In this document: positions 51,344 to 61,263 of the stretch, piece by piece
Layout: each line of letters opens with the position of its first letter
Position numbering within the stretch: the stretch's first letter is position 1
Source of the DNA: Bacteroidota bacterium
Lineage (GTDB): Bacteria; Bacteroidota; Bacteroidia; Chitinophagales; BACL12
Assembly: GCA_016718035.1 (NCBI GenBank)
Contig: JADKEK010000003.1
Location: 487,323 to 551,322, forward strand
Length of the DNA stretch: 64,000 bases
Direction: 5' to 3'
Notes under the pieces: model-generated
Told to the model about the DNA's origin: nothing
The model's input: the letters and a program-made list of their open reading frames with translations, nothing else
Databases searched by the model: none
Position numbers and translations under genes: made by a program

Positions 51344-53527
51344 ATGCAGTATCCAGACAACTCCAATACGCAATTCCGATTAGCTGCCGAATTAGTTAAT
51401 TATACCGGTCAACACATTTTTTTAACCGGGAAAGCCGGTAGTGGTAAAACAACTTTTTTGCGGTTTATCAAAAACAACATCACAAAAAATTGCGCTGTTG
51501 TTGCACCTACCGGAGTTGCCGCCATTAATGCTGGAGGAGTGACTATGCATTCGTTTTTTCAATTGCCATTTGAAGTATATCTACCAATTAATGCGCCGTT
51601 TACCGGAAATTTACAAGTTACCTATCAGCACAATTTGTTTAGCAAAATACAATTAAATAGTCAGAAGCGTGAAGTAATGGAAGAGCTTGAGCTATTAATT
51701 ATTGATGAGGTAAGCATGCTGCGCTGCGATAAACTCGATTGTATTGATGCTATTTTACGAGGAGTAAGGAAAAAAAATTATCCATTTGGCGGAGTGCAGG
51801 TATTATTTATTGGCGACATGTATCAATTACCGCCGGTGGCGCCGGATGCGGAATGGCAAATATTAAAAGAACATTATAACAGCCCTTTCTTTTTTGATGC
51901 ACAGGTATTAAAGAATACGAATGTTGTATATGTTGAATTAAATAAAATTTACCGTCAAAACGAACAACAGTTTATTAACTTGTTAAACAATGTTCGCAAT
52001 AATACCATGACGGAATATGATTTTGAATTATTGCAAGAAAGATACAATCCATCATTTCGTCCAACACATGATGAGCAATATATTACCATCGCATCGCATA
52101 ATTTTAAAGCAGATAAAATAAATGCCGATGAACTGTCACAACTGCATGGTGAAGCCTTTACATTTAAAGGTGCTATAGAAGGAGATTTTTCAGAAAAAGC
52201 GTTACCTGCCGAAATGCAATTAACCTTAAAGGAAGGTGCGCAAATTATGTTTATTAAAAATGATGTTGGAGAAGACAGGAAATATTACAATGGAAAAATT
52301 GCTACAATTAAAAGTATTCACAAAGACACTATTGTAGTTACCATGCGAGATGAAGGTGTAGATTTTGAATTAAAAAAAGAAACCTGGGAAAACATTCGTT
52401 ATCAGTTTAATAAAGATAAAAATAAAATAGACGAAGAAATAATTGGCAAATACATACAATATCCCATTCGCCTGGCATGGGCAATTACCATTCATAAAAG
52501 TCAGGGCTTAACATTCGAAAAAGTAGTAATAGATGCAGGACAATCATTTGCTGCAGGGCAGGTATATGTAGCGCTTAGCCGATGTACTACATTAGCAGGT
52601 ATGGTGCTGTTATCCCGCATTTCGTCGCACGCTATTGGTACCGACGAACGTGTTGCTCAGTTTGCATTGCGAGCTTCACAAGAAAGTGAGTTGGAAAATT
52701 TGATTGCTTTAGAAAAAGTGAGGTTTATTCAAAAGAAATTATTTGATGTTTTTAATTGGGACAAACCGGTAAAATTATTAGAAGCCTATGCGCAATATGT
52801 TCCGGACCGTTCGCTGGAAAACAAACGCGATGCTATGATTTTAACCACGCGGTTAATCCAGGCTGCATACGAACAAAGAGATGTTGCCGAAAAATTTAAA
52901 GAGAAGTTACCACAATTAATCAGCGATTACGATATTCAACATTCCCCGGAATTAAGTATACGTGTTACCAAAGCAGTAGACTGGTTTGGTGAAAATATGC
53001 AGCGGAGTATGTTTATCCCATTGGTAAATCATTTATCAAATATTAATAATCAGGCGCGTATAAGAAAATATTACAATTATGTAGTAGAACTTATTGCAGC
53101 TTTGGAATTGCATTTAAAAAATTTATTCGAAATACATTATGGCGATAAACCCTTATATCTCGGCGATAATCACTACAAACAATATGTTCCCGAATTACCG
53201 GTTAAATCATCAAAAGCAAAAGCCGATAAAGCCAATACAGCAATGGAATCATTGTATTTATATCAGCAAGGTTTAAGTGTGGAAGAAATAGTTCATGCCC
53301 GCGGTTTAACAACCGGAACAATATTGCGTCATTTATTATCCTTCATCGAAACCGGTGAAACAACATTAGAAAATTTGGTTTCGAAACAAAAAGTGGAGCA
53401 TATAAAACAAGTGGTAAAAGAACTTGATACAATTGACCTGGCATTAATACGAGGGGCATTAGGTAAAGCGTATGATTATACAGAAGTAAAAATTGTTTTG
53501 GCAATGATTAGTGATGTATCGGCGTAA
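51344..53527 (+). CDS. PIF1-like helicase with C-terminal helix-turn-helix domain
   Basis: The 727-residue ATPase has Walker A GKAGSGKTT (29-37), APTGVAAINAGGVTMHSFF, Walker B LLIIDEVSML, and helicase motifs IGDMYQLPPV, LAWAITIHKSQGLTF and VYVALSRCT. This is PIF1/RecD2-type. The C-terminal 90 residues (ESLYLYQQGLSVEEIVHARGLTTGTILRHLL) form a HTH_40-like domain known from bacterial helicases. It should unwind DNA with 5' to 3' polarity, acting on stalled forks or G-quadruplex-like structures (family inference). Bacteroidota often carry such PIF1 homologues. Confidence 0.9.
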   Translation: MQYPDNSNTQFRLAAELVNYTGQHIFLTGKAGSGKTTFLRFIKNNITKNCAVVAPTGVAAINAGGVTMHSFFQLPFEVYLPINAPFTGNLQVTYQHNLFSKIQLNSQKREVMEELELLIIDEVSMLRCDKLDCIDAILRGVRKKNYPFGGVQVLFIGDMYQLPPVAPDAEWQILKEHYNSPFFFDAQVLKNTNVVYVELNKIYRQNEQQFINLLNNVRNNTMTEYDFELLQERYNPSFRPTHDEQYITIASHNFKADKINADELSQLHGEAFTFKGAIEGDFSEKALPAEMQLTLKEGAQIMFIKNDVGEDRKYYNGKIATIKSIHKDTIVVTMRDEGVDFELKKETWENIRYQFNKDKNKIDEEIIGKYIQYPIRLAWAITIHKSQGLTFEKVVIDAGQSFAAGQVYVALSRCTTLAGMVLLSRISSHAIGTDERVAQFALRASQESELENLIALEKVRFIQKKLFDVFNWDKPVKLLEAYAQYVPDRSLENKRDAMILTTRLIQAAYEQRDVAEKFKEKLPQLISDYDIQHSPELSIRVTKAVDWFGENMQRSMFIPLVNHLSNINNQARIRKYYNYVVELIAALELHLKNLFEIHYGDKPLYLGDNHYKQYVPELPVKSSKAKADKANTAMESLYLYQQGLSVEEIVHARGLTTGTILRHLLSFIETGETTLENLVSKQKVEHIKQVVKELDTIDLALIRGALGKAYDYTEVKIVLAMISDVSA

Positions 53528-53674
53528 ATATATTTTTACGTTTTTAATTATAAGCTAACGCTTAATAGCAGCATGGTTTTATATTTTGATGCTTCGCGAA
53601 GCATAACTGTTAAAGGAGATGTGTAATGCTATAAAATTTTTAGTATACTTGCATTGCAAAAACCCGCACCAATT

Positions 53675-54622
53675 ATGAATACTATTCCAACCGTAAACCT
53701 GGCAGATTTTTTATCAGGCGATCAAGACCGTAAAAATAATTTCGTACAAAGTCTAGGAAAAGCATACCAGGAAGTAGGATTTGTTGCTGTACAAAACCAT
53801 GGTATTAATCAGCAATTAGTAGATGATTTTTATAAGGCAGTTGAAGACTTTTTTGCTTTACCTGAGTCGGTAAAACAACAATATGAGGTGCCGGGATTAG
53901 CGGGACAAAGAGGATTCACTTCTTTTGGGAAGGAACATGCTAAAAACAGCAGTGCCGGAGATTTAAAGGAATTTTGGCAAATTGGCCAAACCATAGAAGA
54001 TGGCGAGGTGGTTAGTGACCACTATCCTGAAAATGTGCAAGTTGCAGAAATTGCGCGGTTTAATGAATTGGGATATCAGTTATATCGCAGTTTCGAGAAG
54101 TCGGGACGCAGCCTGTTGCAATCGCTCGCTTTATTTTTGGGATTAGATGAACATTATTTTGATGAAAAAATTCACAATGGCAATTCTATATTGAGAGCTA
54201 TTTATTATCCCCCAATTACGCAAGAGCCGGCTTCTGCCATTCGGGCGGAACAACATGAAGATATCAACCTGATTACCTTATTAGTTGGTGCATCAGCCGA
54301 CGGATTGGAAGTAATGGATACTGCCGGTAATTGGGTAGCCGTAAAAACTGCTCCTACCGAAATTGTTGTGAATGTTGGAGATATGCTGCAACGATTGACC
54401 AATAATGTATTGTGTTCAACTACGCATCGTGTAGTAAATCCACCTCGTGAAAAATGGCATACACCACGTTTTTCCATACCGTTCTTTTTGCATCCCAAAT
54501 CAGAAATGAGTTTAAATTGTCTTTCGGATTGTATTACCGAAAGCAACCCACTTGCATACGAACCGATTACAGCTGGTGAATATCTGGATGAACGCTTACG
54601 CGAAATAGGGTTAAAAAAGTAA
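53675..54622 (+). CDS. Isopenicillin N synthase-family 2-oxoglutarate/Fe(II) oxygenase
   Basis: The 315-residue enzyme has the N-terminal non-haem dioxygenase block (VGFVAVQNHGI) and the iron triad His194/Asp196 (EQHEDINLIT) and His251 (TTHRVVNP), plus the 2-oxoglutarate-binding Arg265-x-Ser267 in PRFSIPFF. It resembles the bacterial 2OG oxygenases annotated as isopenicillin N synthase-like. The natural substrate is unknown. The ATG at 53675 is used; an in-frame TTG at 53654 is less likely. Confidence 0.9.
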   Translation: MNTIPTVNLADFLSGDQDRKNNFVQSLGKAYQEVGFVAVQNHGINQQLVDDFYKAVEDFFALPESVKQQYEVPGLAGQRGFTSFGKEHAKNSSAGDLKEFWQIGQTIEDGEVVSDHYPENVQVAEIARFNELGYQLYRSFEKSGRSLLQSLALFLGLDEHYFDEKIHNGNSILRAIYYPPITQEPASAIRAEQHEDINLITLLVGASADGLEVMDTAGNWVAVKTAPTEIVVNVGDMLQRLTNNVLCSTTHRVVNPPREKWHTPRFSIPFFLHPKSEMSLNCLSDCITESNPLAYEPITAGEYLDERLREIGLKK

Positions 54623-54708
54623 GCTTTTAACTTGTCACATTTTGCGGAATTTCATTTCATTATTTAGGGTGAATTGCCAATCGACTGGATTTCACAAAAG
54701 ATTTCTAT

Positions 54709-54716
54709 TATTTTTG
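54709..54716 (+). promoter_or_regulatory. Possible -7 box of the barrel gene
   Basis: TATTTTTG, 48 bases before the ATG; no TTG at the expected spacing. Confidence 0.35.
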
Positions 54717-54764
54717 TGACCTAACAAATCCGCGAATGCGGAAGAGAAGATTAAAACCCGAATT

Positions 54765-55586
54765 ATGAAGAAATTATTGTTACTACTCAGTTTTGCTGCT
54801 ATGATTGGCACAGCAAATGCACAAAAAGGCGTTATTGATGTTACCGGAATGCATATTGGATTGCAGGGCGGTTTTAACAGCGTTTGGATTCTCAATCAAA
54901 ACAATTACGGATTTCAAGAATTGGAATATGCTCGAACATTCGGCTTTTCAACCGGATTAGCGCTTGGTTATAATTTTAAAAATAACATGGGTGTTCAGGT
55001 TGATATCAATTATGCTACAATGGGTCAGGATTATTTTGATATATCTAAAGACTTCAGCAATATTGATGTGAATGGCGACAACAAAGCAGAAAAAATTGAA
55101 ACATACCGATATGTAAATTTATCTTATGTTCAAATTCCTATTCAATTTCGTTATCAAAGTGTGAGAACTAAAAAACAAATTATTTCTTTCCACGCAATGG
55201 CAGGTCCATCATTAGGATTTTTATCCAGTGCCGATATGTATTACGAAGCTGATACAGCTTTTAATGGCAATTTGGTTTTAATTCCGGGTGACACCATCGA
55301 CTATATGGTTCCGGAGTTTGCTCAAACAGCAGGACCCGAATCTGCAGATGCTTATTTTTCAGGATTTGATTTAGGATTTAATTTAGCAATTGGTGCAGAT
55401 ATTTATGTAACAGAACAACTTTATATTACCCCTGCTGCTAAATTTTATTATGGATTAACTGATATCAATTCTGCTCCAACACGTGAACGTAGAAAAGATA
55501 TGGATGTTCCTGCTTATACCGGTGCTTCTAAAAATGCATTTGGTGGATTATCTGTAGGTATACATTATTTATTGAGTGCGAAATAA
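54765..55586 (+). CDS. Outer membrane beta-barrel protein (porin-family, OMP_b-brl-like)
   Basis: The 273-residue protein has a signal peptide (GTANAQ). The body shows alternating aromatic/hydrophobic strands (HIGLQGGFNSVWIL; FGFSTGLALGYNF; VQVDINYATMG; YVNLSYVQIPIQFRY; FHAMAGPSLGFL; LYITPAAKFYYGLTDI) and ends GGLSVGIHYLLSAK. This is the eight-strand barrel pattern of the Bacteroidota outer-membrane family often called PorT- or OMP_b-brl_2-like. Role unknown. A terminator shared with the convergent lysyl oxidase gene follows. Confidence 0.8.
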   Translation: MKKLLLLLSFAAMIGTANAQKGVIDVTGMHIGLQGGFNSVWILNQNNYGFQELEYARTFGFSTGLALGYNFKNNMGVQVDINYATMGQDYFDISKDFSNIDVNGDNKAEKIETYRYVNLSYVQIPIQFRYQSVRTKKQIISFHAMAGPSLGFLSSADMYYEADTAFNGNLVLIPGDTIDYMVPEFAQTAGPESADAYFSGFDLGFNLAIGADIYVTEQLYITPAAKFYYGLTDINSAPTRERRKDMDVPAYTGASKNAFGGLSVGIHYLLSAK

Positions 55587-55602
55587 AATTATTTTACGCA
55601 TA

Positions 55603-55636
55603 AAAAAAACCGCAGTAAATCAACTGCGGTTTTTTT
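55603..55636 (+). terminator. Bidirectional terminator between convergent genes
   Basis: Stem AAAAACCGCAGT / ACTGCGGTTTTT with 7-base loop, A-run before and T-run after. Confidence 0.9.
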
Positions 55637-55656
55637 ATTATTTAAAACTTGGTAAA

Positions 55657-57726
55657 TTATTCTACCACAACATTTTTGCTAACTGCATTACCATTGCTGG
55701 TAATTTTTACAACATAAACACCGGCAGCATTATCGCTTAAATCAACCGGAATATTTACAGTTCCATTTACATTGTTTAACAATTTGGAATACACTTCCTG
55801 TCCTGTTACATTTAATACACTTACTTCCACCGCATCAACAGGTGATGAATTTAATTCAACATTAAACATACCTTGTGTTGGATTCGGATAAACATTAAAT
55901 GCATTTAATGAAGAAACTTCTCCAATACCTGTGCACACTTTAACTTCAACTTCAACACCTGTTCTATCGCTAGGACAAGCAAACACAGAGTTTCCAGTTA
56001 CGCGCCAATCGTAAAAATAATACCAACGTGATTCGTCAAAACTACTGTTGGTAATTGAAATTAACCCATCAACATTATATGGATAGTTTGTTCCTGCAGT
56101 ACTGCGTTTTAATTTAGGTGAAATATCTCCAAACGTTGCTGTATTAGTAGCATCACTTGTTCCTAATTTATAATTAGATCCGGCAGGAATATCAAAACCT
56201 AAATCAATAACAGTAGTTCCGGAAGGAATATTTACTAATGAAGAAGCAATTACAACACCTGCTTCATCACGCACTTCAATAGTTCTTTCACCAGGAAAAT
56301 CGGTATATACTTTTACAGATTCTAAAGTTAAGTCTTCAATTGCATTAAACACTTCAAATCCATTATATGGAGAACCGGTACTGTAATCAGAACCTTCATG
56401 ATTTACCTGACCAACATATGCATTTACCTCGTTGACAATTTCAGTTACATTCTCAGCATAAAACATCGTGTTTTCGAAAAGTGCTGCTGTAAGTAATGTT
56501 TCACCTGTACCTAAAAAAGTGCCGCCAACTTCAGCGCTATACCAATTAATAATGCCATCACCTGTTGCATTAATTTCAGTAGCTGAACCAATACAAACCG
56601 GAGAGGCCGGACTAATAGTTGCTAAAGTGCTTTCCACCATTTCAACAACAATAGTATCAGTATAAAGATCACCGCATTCGCGTTCAACAAAACAATAATA
56701 AGTACCCGGTTCTGAAATAGTGATGGTATTTGTAGTTGCACCATTAGACCATGAATAACCAATGCCAATTGGCGGTACATTCAATTCAACAGTTTCGCTG
56801 GCACAAATAGTTAATACACCCGGTGATAATTCATTACCTCCTGTATAGGCTAAATTTATTTCATCAATATCTTCTGGTTGGCCGGTTAATGTAAATGGCA
56901 TAGCCATTACATTGTTATCATCACTTTCTTCAATATAATTTAAATTTGGATCCACTGTAACAACGATATAATACTCGCCATTACAAACACCTTCAGGAAG
57001 TACAATTTCCATTCCGTCTAAATACCAGTCATAAATATCTAAATAACCAACAGATATCCCTTGATTGGAAATGGCGCAGCTATAATTACCTCCACCTAAA
57101 CCATAATTTTCAATATCATTAGTGATAACAGTTTCATCATCTTCACGACAATAACCGTAGTTACCCGGTGAAGCGCAATTCGCTAAATCCATCAAACAAA
57201 ATCCCATTTTAGTACCGTAACCTAAAATTGGCCATTCTGTTGGGTCTTCAACACCATCAATCGGTTTTCTTAAAGTATAAACACCCCAATTGTCTGTATG
57301 AAAGTGACCGTGGTCAGGGTGATAGGTCATGCTTCCTGCAGCCTTTTCCCAATACGTCATTTCGCTACCACTTTTATGGTAAATTCTTTGGTTAATTATT
57401 TGTCTTGGTATAGTTCCGTCCGGACAAGTTTCCAATCCTGTTGGGTCATAAATGGTATCCAAACCGCAAACATAATAATCGGTTGAAATTACACGCAATG
57501 GGCCATGTCCGATATTTGGTGTCCCGATACCTAATTGAATAAGCCCCGGATTAATGATTACGTTGCCAGGTTCTTCAAACTGGTCGTGCGAAAGGGTAAT
57601 GTCCGGTAACAAATCACAGTCATCTGACCCGTCTAAACAATCACAATCAGTAGCATTGGTAACAGTACACTGATTGTAAGCCACAAATGGTGCGGCAGCC
57701 AGGAAAAGGAGTACTAATTTTTTCAT
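55657..57726 (-). CDS. Secreted lysyl oxidase family protein with T9SS type A tail
   Basis: The 689-residue protein has a signal peptide and then an acidic Cys-rich segment (CDCLDGSDDCDLLPD). A lysyl oxidase domain follows (about 40-290). It has the copper-binding histidines in HPDHGHFHTDNW (His136/139/141/143), YGTKMGFCLMD and the C-terminal block QGISVGYLDIYDWYLDG...EYYIVVTVDPN...EESDDNN, which closely follows animal LOX. Then come an Ig-like domain (WSNGATTNTITISEPGTYYC), a second beta module, and a type A tail (NVYPNPTQGMFNVELNS...AAGVYVVKI). It may oxidise lysine side chains in exported polymers or host/environment proteins. Activity inferred. Confidence 0.85.
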   Translation of the reverse strand: MKKLVLLFLAAAPFVAYNQCTVTNATDCDCLDGSDDCDLLPDITLSHDQFEEPGNVIINPGLIQLGIGTPNIGHGPLRVISTDYYVCGLDTIYDPTGLETCPDGTIPRQIINQRIYHKSGSEMTYWEKAAGSMTYHPDHGHFHTDNWGVYTLRKPIDGVEDPTEWPILGYGTKMGFCLMDLANCASPGNYGYCREDDETVITNDIENYGLGGGNYSCAISNQGISVGYLDIYDWYLDGMEIVLPEGVCNGEYYIVVTVDPNLNYIEESDDNNVMAMPFTLTGQPEDIDEINLAYTGGNELSPGVLTICASETVELNVPPIGIGYSWSNGATTNTITISEPGTYYCFVERECGDLYTDTIVVEMVESTLATISPASPVCIGSATEINATGDGIINWYSAEVGGTFLGTGETLLTAALFENTMFYAENVTEIVNEVNAYVGQVNHEGSDYSTGSPYNGFEVFNAIEDLTLESVKVYTDFPGERTIEVRDEAGVVIASSLVNIPSGTTVIDLGFDIPAGSNYKLGTSDATNTATFGDISPKLKRSTAGTNYPYNVDGLISITNSSFDESRWYYFYDWRVTGNSVFACPSDRTGVEVEVKVCTGIGEVSSLNAFNVYPNPTQGMFNVELNSSPVDAVEVSVLNVTGQEVYSKLLNNVNGTVNIPVDLSDNAAGVYVVKITSNGNAVSKNVVVE

Positions 57727-57872
57727 TTTGATTTTTTGATGAGGTTAATGCCCTTTTAAAAGGTGACGAAAGTTAACAATATTTTAAATACCCGCAAAAA
57801 ATAGCTCCAAGAATGAGATTATTATGGCAATTAGCAGAAAATTAATATGTCACAAAAACGCCCAATTTTAAC

Positions 57873-57906
57873 AAAAAAATAACCCCCAACCTAATGGCCG
57901 AGGGTT
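57873..57906 (-). terminator. Terminator of the korAB genes
   Basis: On the minus strand an 11-bp stem (AACCCTCGGCC / GGTTGGGGGTT, pairing with G-U wobbles), followed by a T-run. Confidence 0.7.
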
Positions 57907-57933
57907 ATGATTATTATTTATGTGAGGTTAACC

Positions 57934-58956
57934 TTATTTGATTTCCCAGGTTTCGGAACCTCTGATGAGTTTATCTAAATCACCTTCGCCTTTACCTAAA
58001 GCAGCATTTAACTGCTCATTCAGTAAATCTTCGTAGGTAGCGCGTTTTTCAGTCGCATAAAATACACCGAATGGGCGAGGTAAATGACCATCAATCACCG
58101 GGTTATCAAAAATGCGCACTAAAATTTGTGCTTTGTAAATATCTGTTTCGTCGTGAATCCACAAATCATCTTTTGTATAACCGGCATTTAAGTCAACGGC
58201 AATTGGTGTAAAGCCATCTAATTTAATACCCCAGTTATCCGATTCGCCGAATACTAATGGCTGACCGTGACGAACAAATAAATCGTTAGTTTTTTTGTTG
58301 GCTTTTTCAGTAAATACTTCAAATGCACCATCATTAAAGATGTTACAGTTTTGATATATTTCTAAAAACGATGTGCCTTTATGTGCATTGGCGCGAATTA
58401 AAGCCTCTTGCAAATGTGCAGGGTCGCGATCCATACTTCTTGCAACAAAAGTTGCATCAGCACCAAGTGCTAAAGCAGCAGGATTAAACGGATGATCAAC
58501 CGAACCCATTGGTGTAGATTTGGCCACTTTACCTAAAGGTGAAGTAGGTGAGTACTGACCTTTTGTTAAACCATAAATTTCGTTGTTGAACAATAAAACA
58601 TTTACATTAAAATTTCTGCGCAGTAAATGAATCATGTGATTACCACCAATCGATAAACCATCGCCATCGCCGGTAACAATCCACACGCTCAAATCAGGGC
58701 GTGCAGCTTTTAAACCCGAAGCAATTGCAGTTGCACGACCGTGAATACTATGCATACCAAATGTATTGGTATAATAAGGAAAACGCGAAGAACAACCGAT
58801 ACCTGAAACCACCACAATATTCTCACGTGGAATACCTAATTGTGGAAGTACAGTATGCACTTGTTTCAAAATAGAATAATCACCACAACCGGGACACCAC
58901 CTAACTTCCTGGTCAGTCGCAAAATCTTTCGCCGTTAATTGAATCGTTTCGCTCAT
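57934..58956 (-). CDS. korB: 2-oxoacid:ferredoxin oxidoreductase, beta subunit
   Basis: The 340-residue protein has the TPP-binding motif VTGDGDGLSIGGNHMIHLLRRN near 95 and the Cys-rich entry VRWCPGCGDYSIL near 18-30. This is the beta subunit of KorAB/OFOR enzymes: it decarboxylates a 2-oxoacid, typically 2-oxoglutarate, and reduces ferredoxin. It pairs with korA, 158 bases upstream on the same strand. Confidence 0.95.
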   Translation of the reverse strand: MSETIQLTAKDFATDQEVRWCPGCGDYSILKQVHTVLPQLGIPRENIVVVSGIGCSSRFPYYTNTFGMHSIHGRATAIASGLKAARPDLSVWIVTGDGDGLSIGGNHMIHLLRRNFNVNVLLFNNEIYGLTKGQYSPTSPLGKVAKSTPMGSVDHPFNPAALALGADATFVARSMDRDPAHLQEALIRANAHKGTSFLEIYQNCNIFNDGAFEVFTEKANKKTNDLFVRHGQPLVFGESDNWGIKLDGFTPIAVDLNAGYTKDDLWIHDETDIYKAQILVRIFDNPVIDGHLPRPFGVFYATEKRATYEDLLNEQLNAALGKGEGDLDKLIRGSETWEIK

Positions 58957-59086
58957 AATATTTTTTTATTTTTTTCCATCCACCGAAGTGAATATTTTTA
59001 ATTTAATTTTTTTAATCAATTTGCTGCTGCTATTTAATGCCTTTTAAAACGCTACATTTCATAACCACTTCGAACCCGGCTGTTTA

Positions 59087-59118
59087 ATCAGCACATCAAC
59101 ACATCAGCACATCATCAC
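59087..59118. repeat. Tandem 8-bp repeat overlapping the korA stop codon
   Basis: Four units of ATCAGCAC/ATCAACAC/ATCAGCAC/ATCATCAC run head to tail through 59118. The last unit contains the korA TGA (59115-59117 on the minus strand). It lies in the gap before korB. Confidence 0.7.
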
Positions 59119-60944
59119 ATTAATTGCATTATAGCCTCAATCAACTCCCCACTCGTAATCGGCGTTCCTTTAATTTTATTATATGGAATAGCAGGTATCA
59201 TATATTTATCTCTTAATACCTTCACTAACTGACCATTATTAATTTCAGGAACAAGCACTTTATCGTAGCTGAATAAAATTTCACCTAAATTTTTAGGGAA
59301 AGGTTTCAGGTAACGAATATGAGCGTGAGCAACTTCATAACCATCGGCTAATAAATGATTAACTGCGCTTTGAATTGAACCGTAAGTTGAACCCCATCCA
59401 ACTACTAAAACTTTTCCTTTCGAAGGACCACTTTCAATAGTTTGTAATGGAATATAATCAGCAATACGTTCCACTTTTTCTTCGCGCAATTTCACCATAA
59501 ATTCATGGTTATCGGCATCGTAAGAAATGTTACCTGTTTCATTTGCTTTTTCCAAACCACCAATACGATGTTCCAAACCTTTAGTGCCCGGAATAGCCCA
59601 AGGGCGACTCAGTTTTTCATCGCGTTTGTATGGTAAGTAGGTAGCACCATCTTCAATCGGTTTAGCAAATTCCACTTTAATTTCAGGAAGGTCCGCCGAT
59701 TTCGGGAATTTCCAAGGTTCAGCACCATTGGCAATATAACCATCGCTCAACATCATAACCGGAGTCATGTGTTGTAACGCAATGCGGCAAGATTCAAAGG
59801 CAACGTCAAAAGCATCACTCGGACGAGCAGCGGCAATAACCGGCATAGGACATTCGCCATTGCGGCCGTATAATGCCTGCAACAAATCGGCTTGTTCTGT
59901 CTTAGTTGGCATACCGGTTGAAGGGCCGGCGCGTTGAATATTTACAATTACTAAAGGCATTTCCAACATCACAGCAAGACCCATAGCTTCACCTTTCAGT
60001 GCAACACCGGGACCGGATGTAGTAGTTAATGCCAAGTGACCACCAAAAGCAGCACCAATAGATGAGCAAATAGCAGCAATTTCATCTTCAGCCTGGAATG
60101 TGCGCACACCAAAGTTTTTGTTGTATGCCAGGGCATGAAGGATATCGGAAGCCGGAGTAATAGGGTATGAACCTAAAAACAGAGGCAATCCACATTTTTT
60201 GCTCGCAGCAACAAAACCCATAGCCGCGGCTTCGTTACCCATAATACTGCGGTAAGTGCCCGGATCCAGTTTTGCGGCTTCCACTTTATAGCGGGAAGCA
60301 AAAACTTCCACGGTATCAGCATAGTTATAACCGGCTTTCAGTGCGCGAACGTTTGCTTCAAGTACATCCGGTTTTTTGCTGAATTTCGAAGTCAGGAATC
60401 GTTCAGTTGATTCCAGTGTGCGGCTATACATATAATATAAGAAGCCGAGCACAAACATATTTTTACAACGATCTTTCTCCTTCACACCCATTGTAATATC
60501 GGCGAGTGCTTCGCGAGTAAGTTTCGTAACGTCAATTTTAATTACCTGATAGCCATCCAAAGTGCCGTCTTCCAGCGGATTGGTTTCCGCATTGGCGAGG
60601 CGCATGTTTCTTGAGTCAAAACCATCGGTATTGGCAATTACGATAGCGCCCTTTTTCAGTGCATATAAATTCACCTTCAAAGCGGCTACGTTCATGGCAA
60701 CCAATACATCACAAGCATCGCCCGGGGTGTAAATTTTGCGACTGCCAAAGTGTAACTGAAAACCTGAAACACCCGGCAAAGTGCCTATTGGTGCACGAAT
60801 TTCAGCAGGAAAGTCAGGAAAAGTGGCCAAATCGGCCCCTAAAAGTGCAGTGTTAGTTGTAAACTGCCCACCGGTAAGCTGCATACCGTCACCACTATCG
60901 CCGGCGAATTTGATGACTACATCTTCAAGCGTTGTAATATTCAT
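59115..60944 (-). CDS. korA: 2-oxoacid:acceptor oxidoreductase, alpha subunit (gamma-alpha fusion)
   Basis: The 609-residue protein starts with a gamma domain (FAGDSGDGMQLTGGQFT; to about 190) fused to the alpha domain (GNEAAAMGFVAASKKCGLPLFLGSYPITPASDILHAL, near 240-275; FQAEDEIAAICSSIGAAFGG). It binds the 2-oxoacid substrate with korB. The ATG at 60944 is preferred over 60980. The stop codon lies inside a tandem repeat. Confidence 0.9.
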   Translation of the reverse strand: MNITTLEDVVIKFAGDSGDGMQLTGGQFTTNTALLGADLATFPDFPAEIRAPIGTLPGVSGFQLHFGSRKIYTPGDACDVLVAMNVAALKVNLYALKKGAIVIANTDGFDSRNMRLANAETNPLEDGTLDGYQVIKIDVTKLTREALADITMGVKEKDRCKNMFVLGFLYYMYSRTLESTERFLTSKFSKKPDVLEANVRALKAGYNYADTVEVFASRYKVEAAKLDPGTYRSIMGNEAAAMGFVAASKKCGLPLFLGSYPITPASDILHALAYNKNFGVRTFQAEDEIAAICSSIGAAFGGHLALTTTSGPGVALKGEAMGLAVMLEMPLVIVNIQRAGPSTGMPTKTEQADLLQALYGRNGECPMPVIAAARPSDAFDVAFESCRIALQHMTPVMMLSDGYIANGAEPWKFPKSADLPEIKVEFAKPIEDGATYLPYKRDEKLSRPWAIPGTKGLEHRIGGLEKANETGNISYDADNHEFMVKLREEKVERIADYIPLQTIESGPSKGKVLVVGWGSTYGSIQSAVNHLLADGYEVAHAHIRYLKPFPKNLGEILFSYDKVLVPEINNGQLVKVLRDKYMIPAIPYNKIKGTPITSGELIEAIMQLM

Positions 60945-61059
60945 ATATAATTTCAATTGTTTCGGTGGCCATATCGCCATCCGCTTCGGGGCGCTAAGTT
61001 AAGGAATTGTGGTAACAAAATGGTGATTAAATAAAAGTAAAACAAGGCACAAAAGGCCA

Positions 61060-61215
61060 TTTGGGGGGCATGCCGCAGAGCAATTTTCCTCCGTAGCAAA
61101 CATCCTGCTGCGGCACCGCGCTTTACGCTCCAAATCCTCACCCGCAGAAAAAGCGGGATGCGGGTTTTCCGCTGCAATCGCTTGCCCGGGGTTTTCCGCA
61201 ATTTTTCACCCTTTT
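61060..61215. repeat. GC-rich intergenic block
   Basis: About 155 bases of much higher GC than the surroundings, with internal inverted repeats such as GCCGCAG/CTGCGGC and CCCGC/GCGGG. No ORF with protein character is present. Confidence 0.5.
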
Positions 61216-61263
61216 TCTCCGCATGTAAATTTGTCATGTGTAAGCCCATCAAAAAGGTATCGT

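Noticed and set aside
59087..59118. A minisatellite-type promoter element for korB
   Set aside because: No TAnnTTTG box follows at a suitable distance on the minus strand.
60953..61252. A 99-residue ORF across the GC-rich intergenic block
   Set aside because: Composition follows the GC-rich repeat block and the ORF overlaps the korA start; no domain visible.
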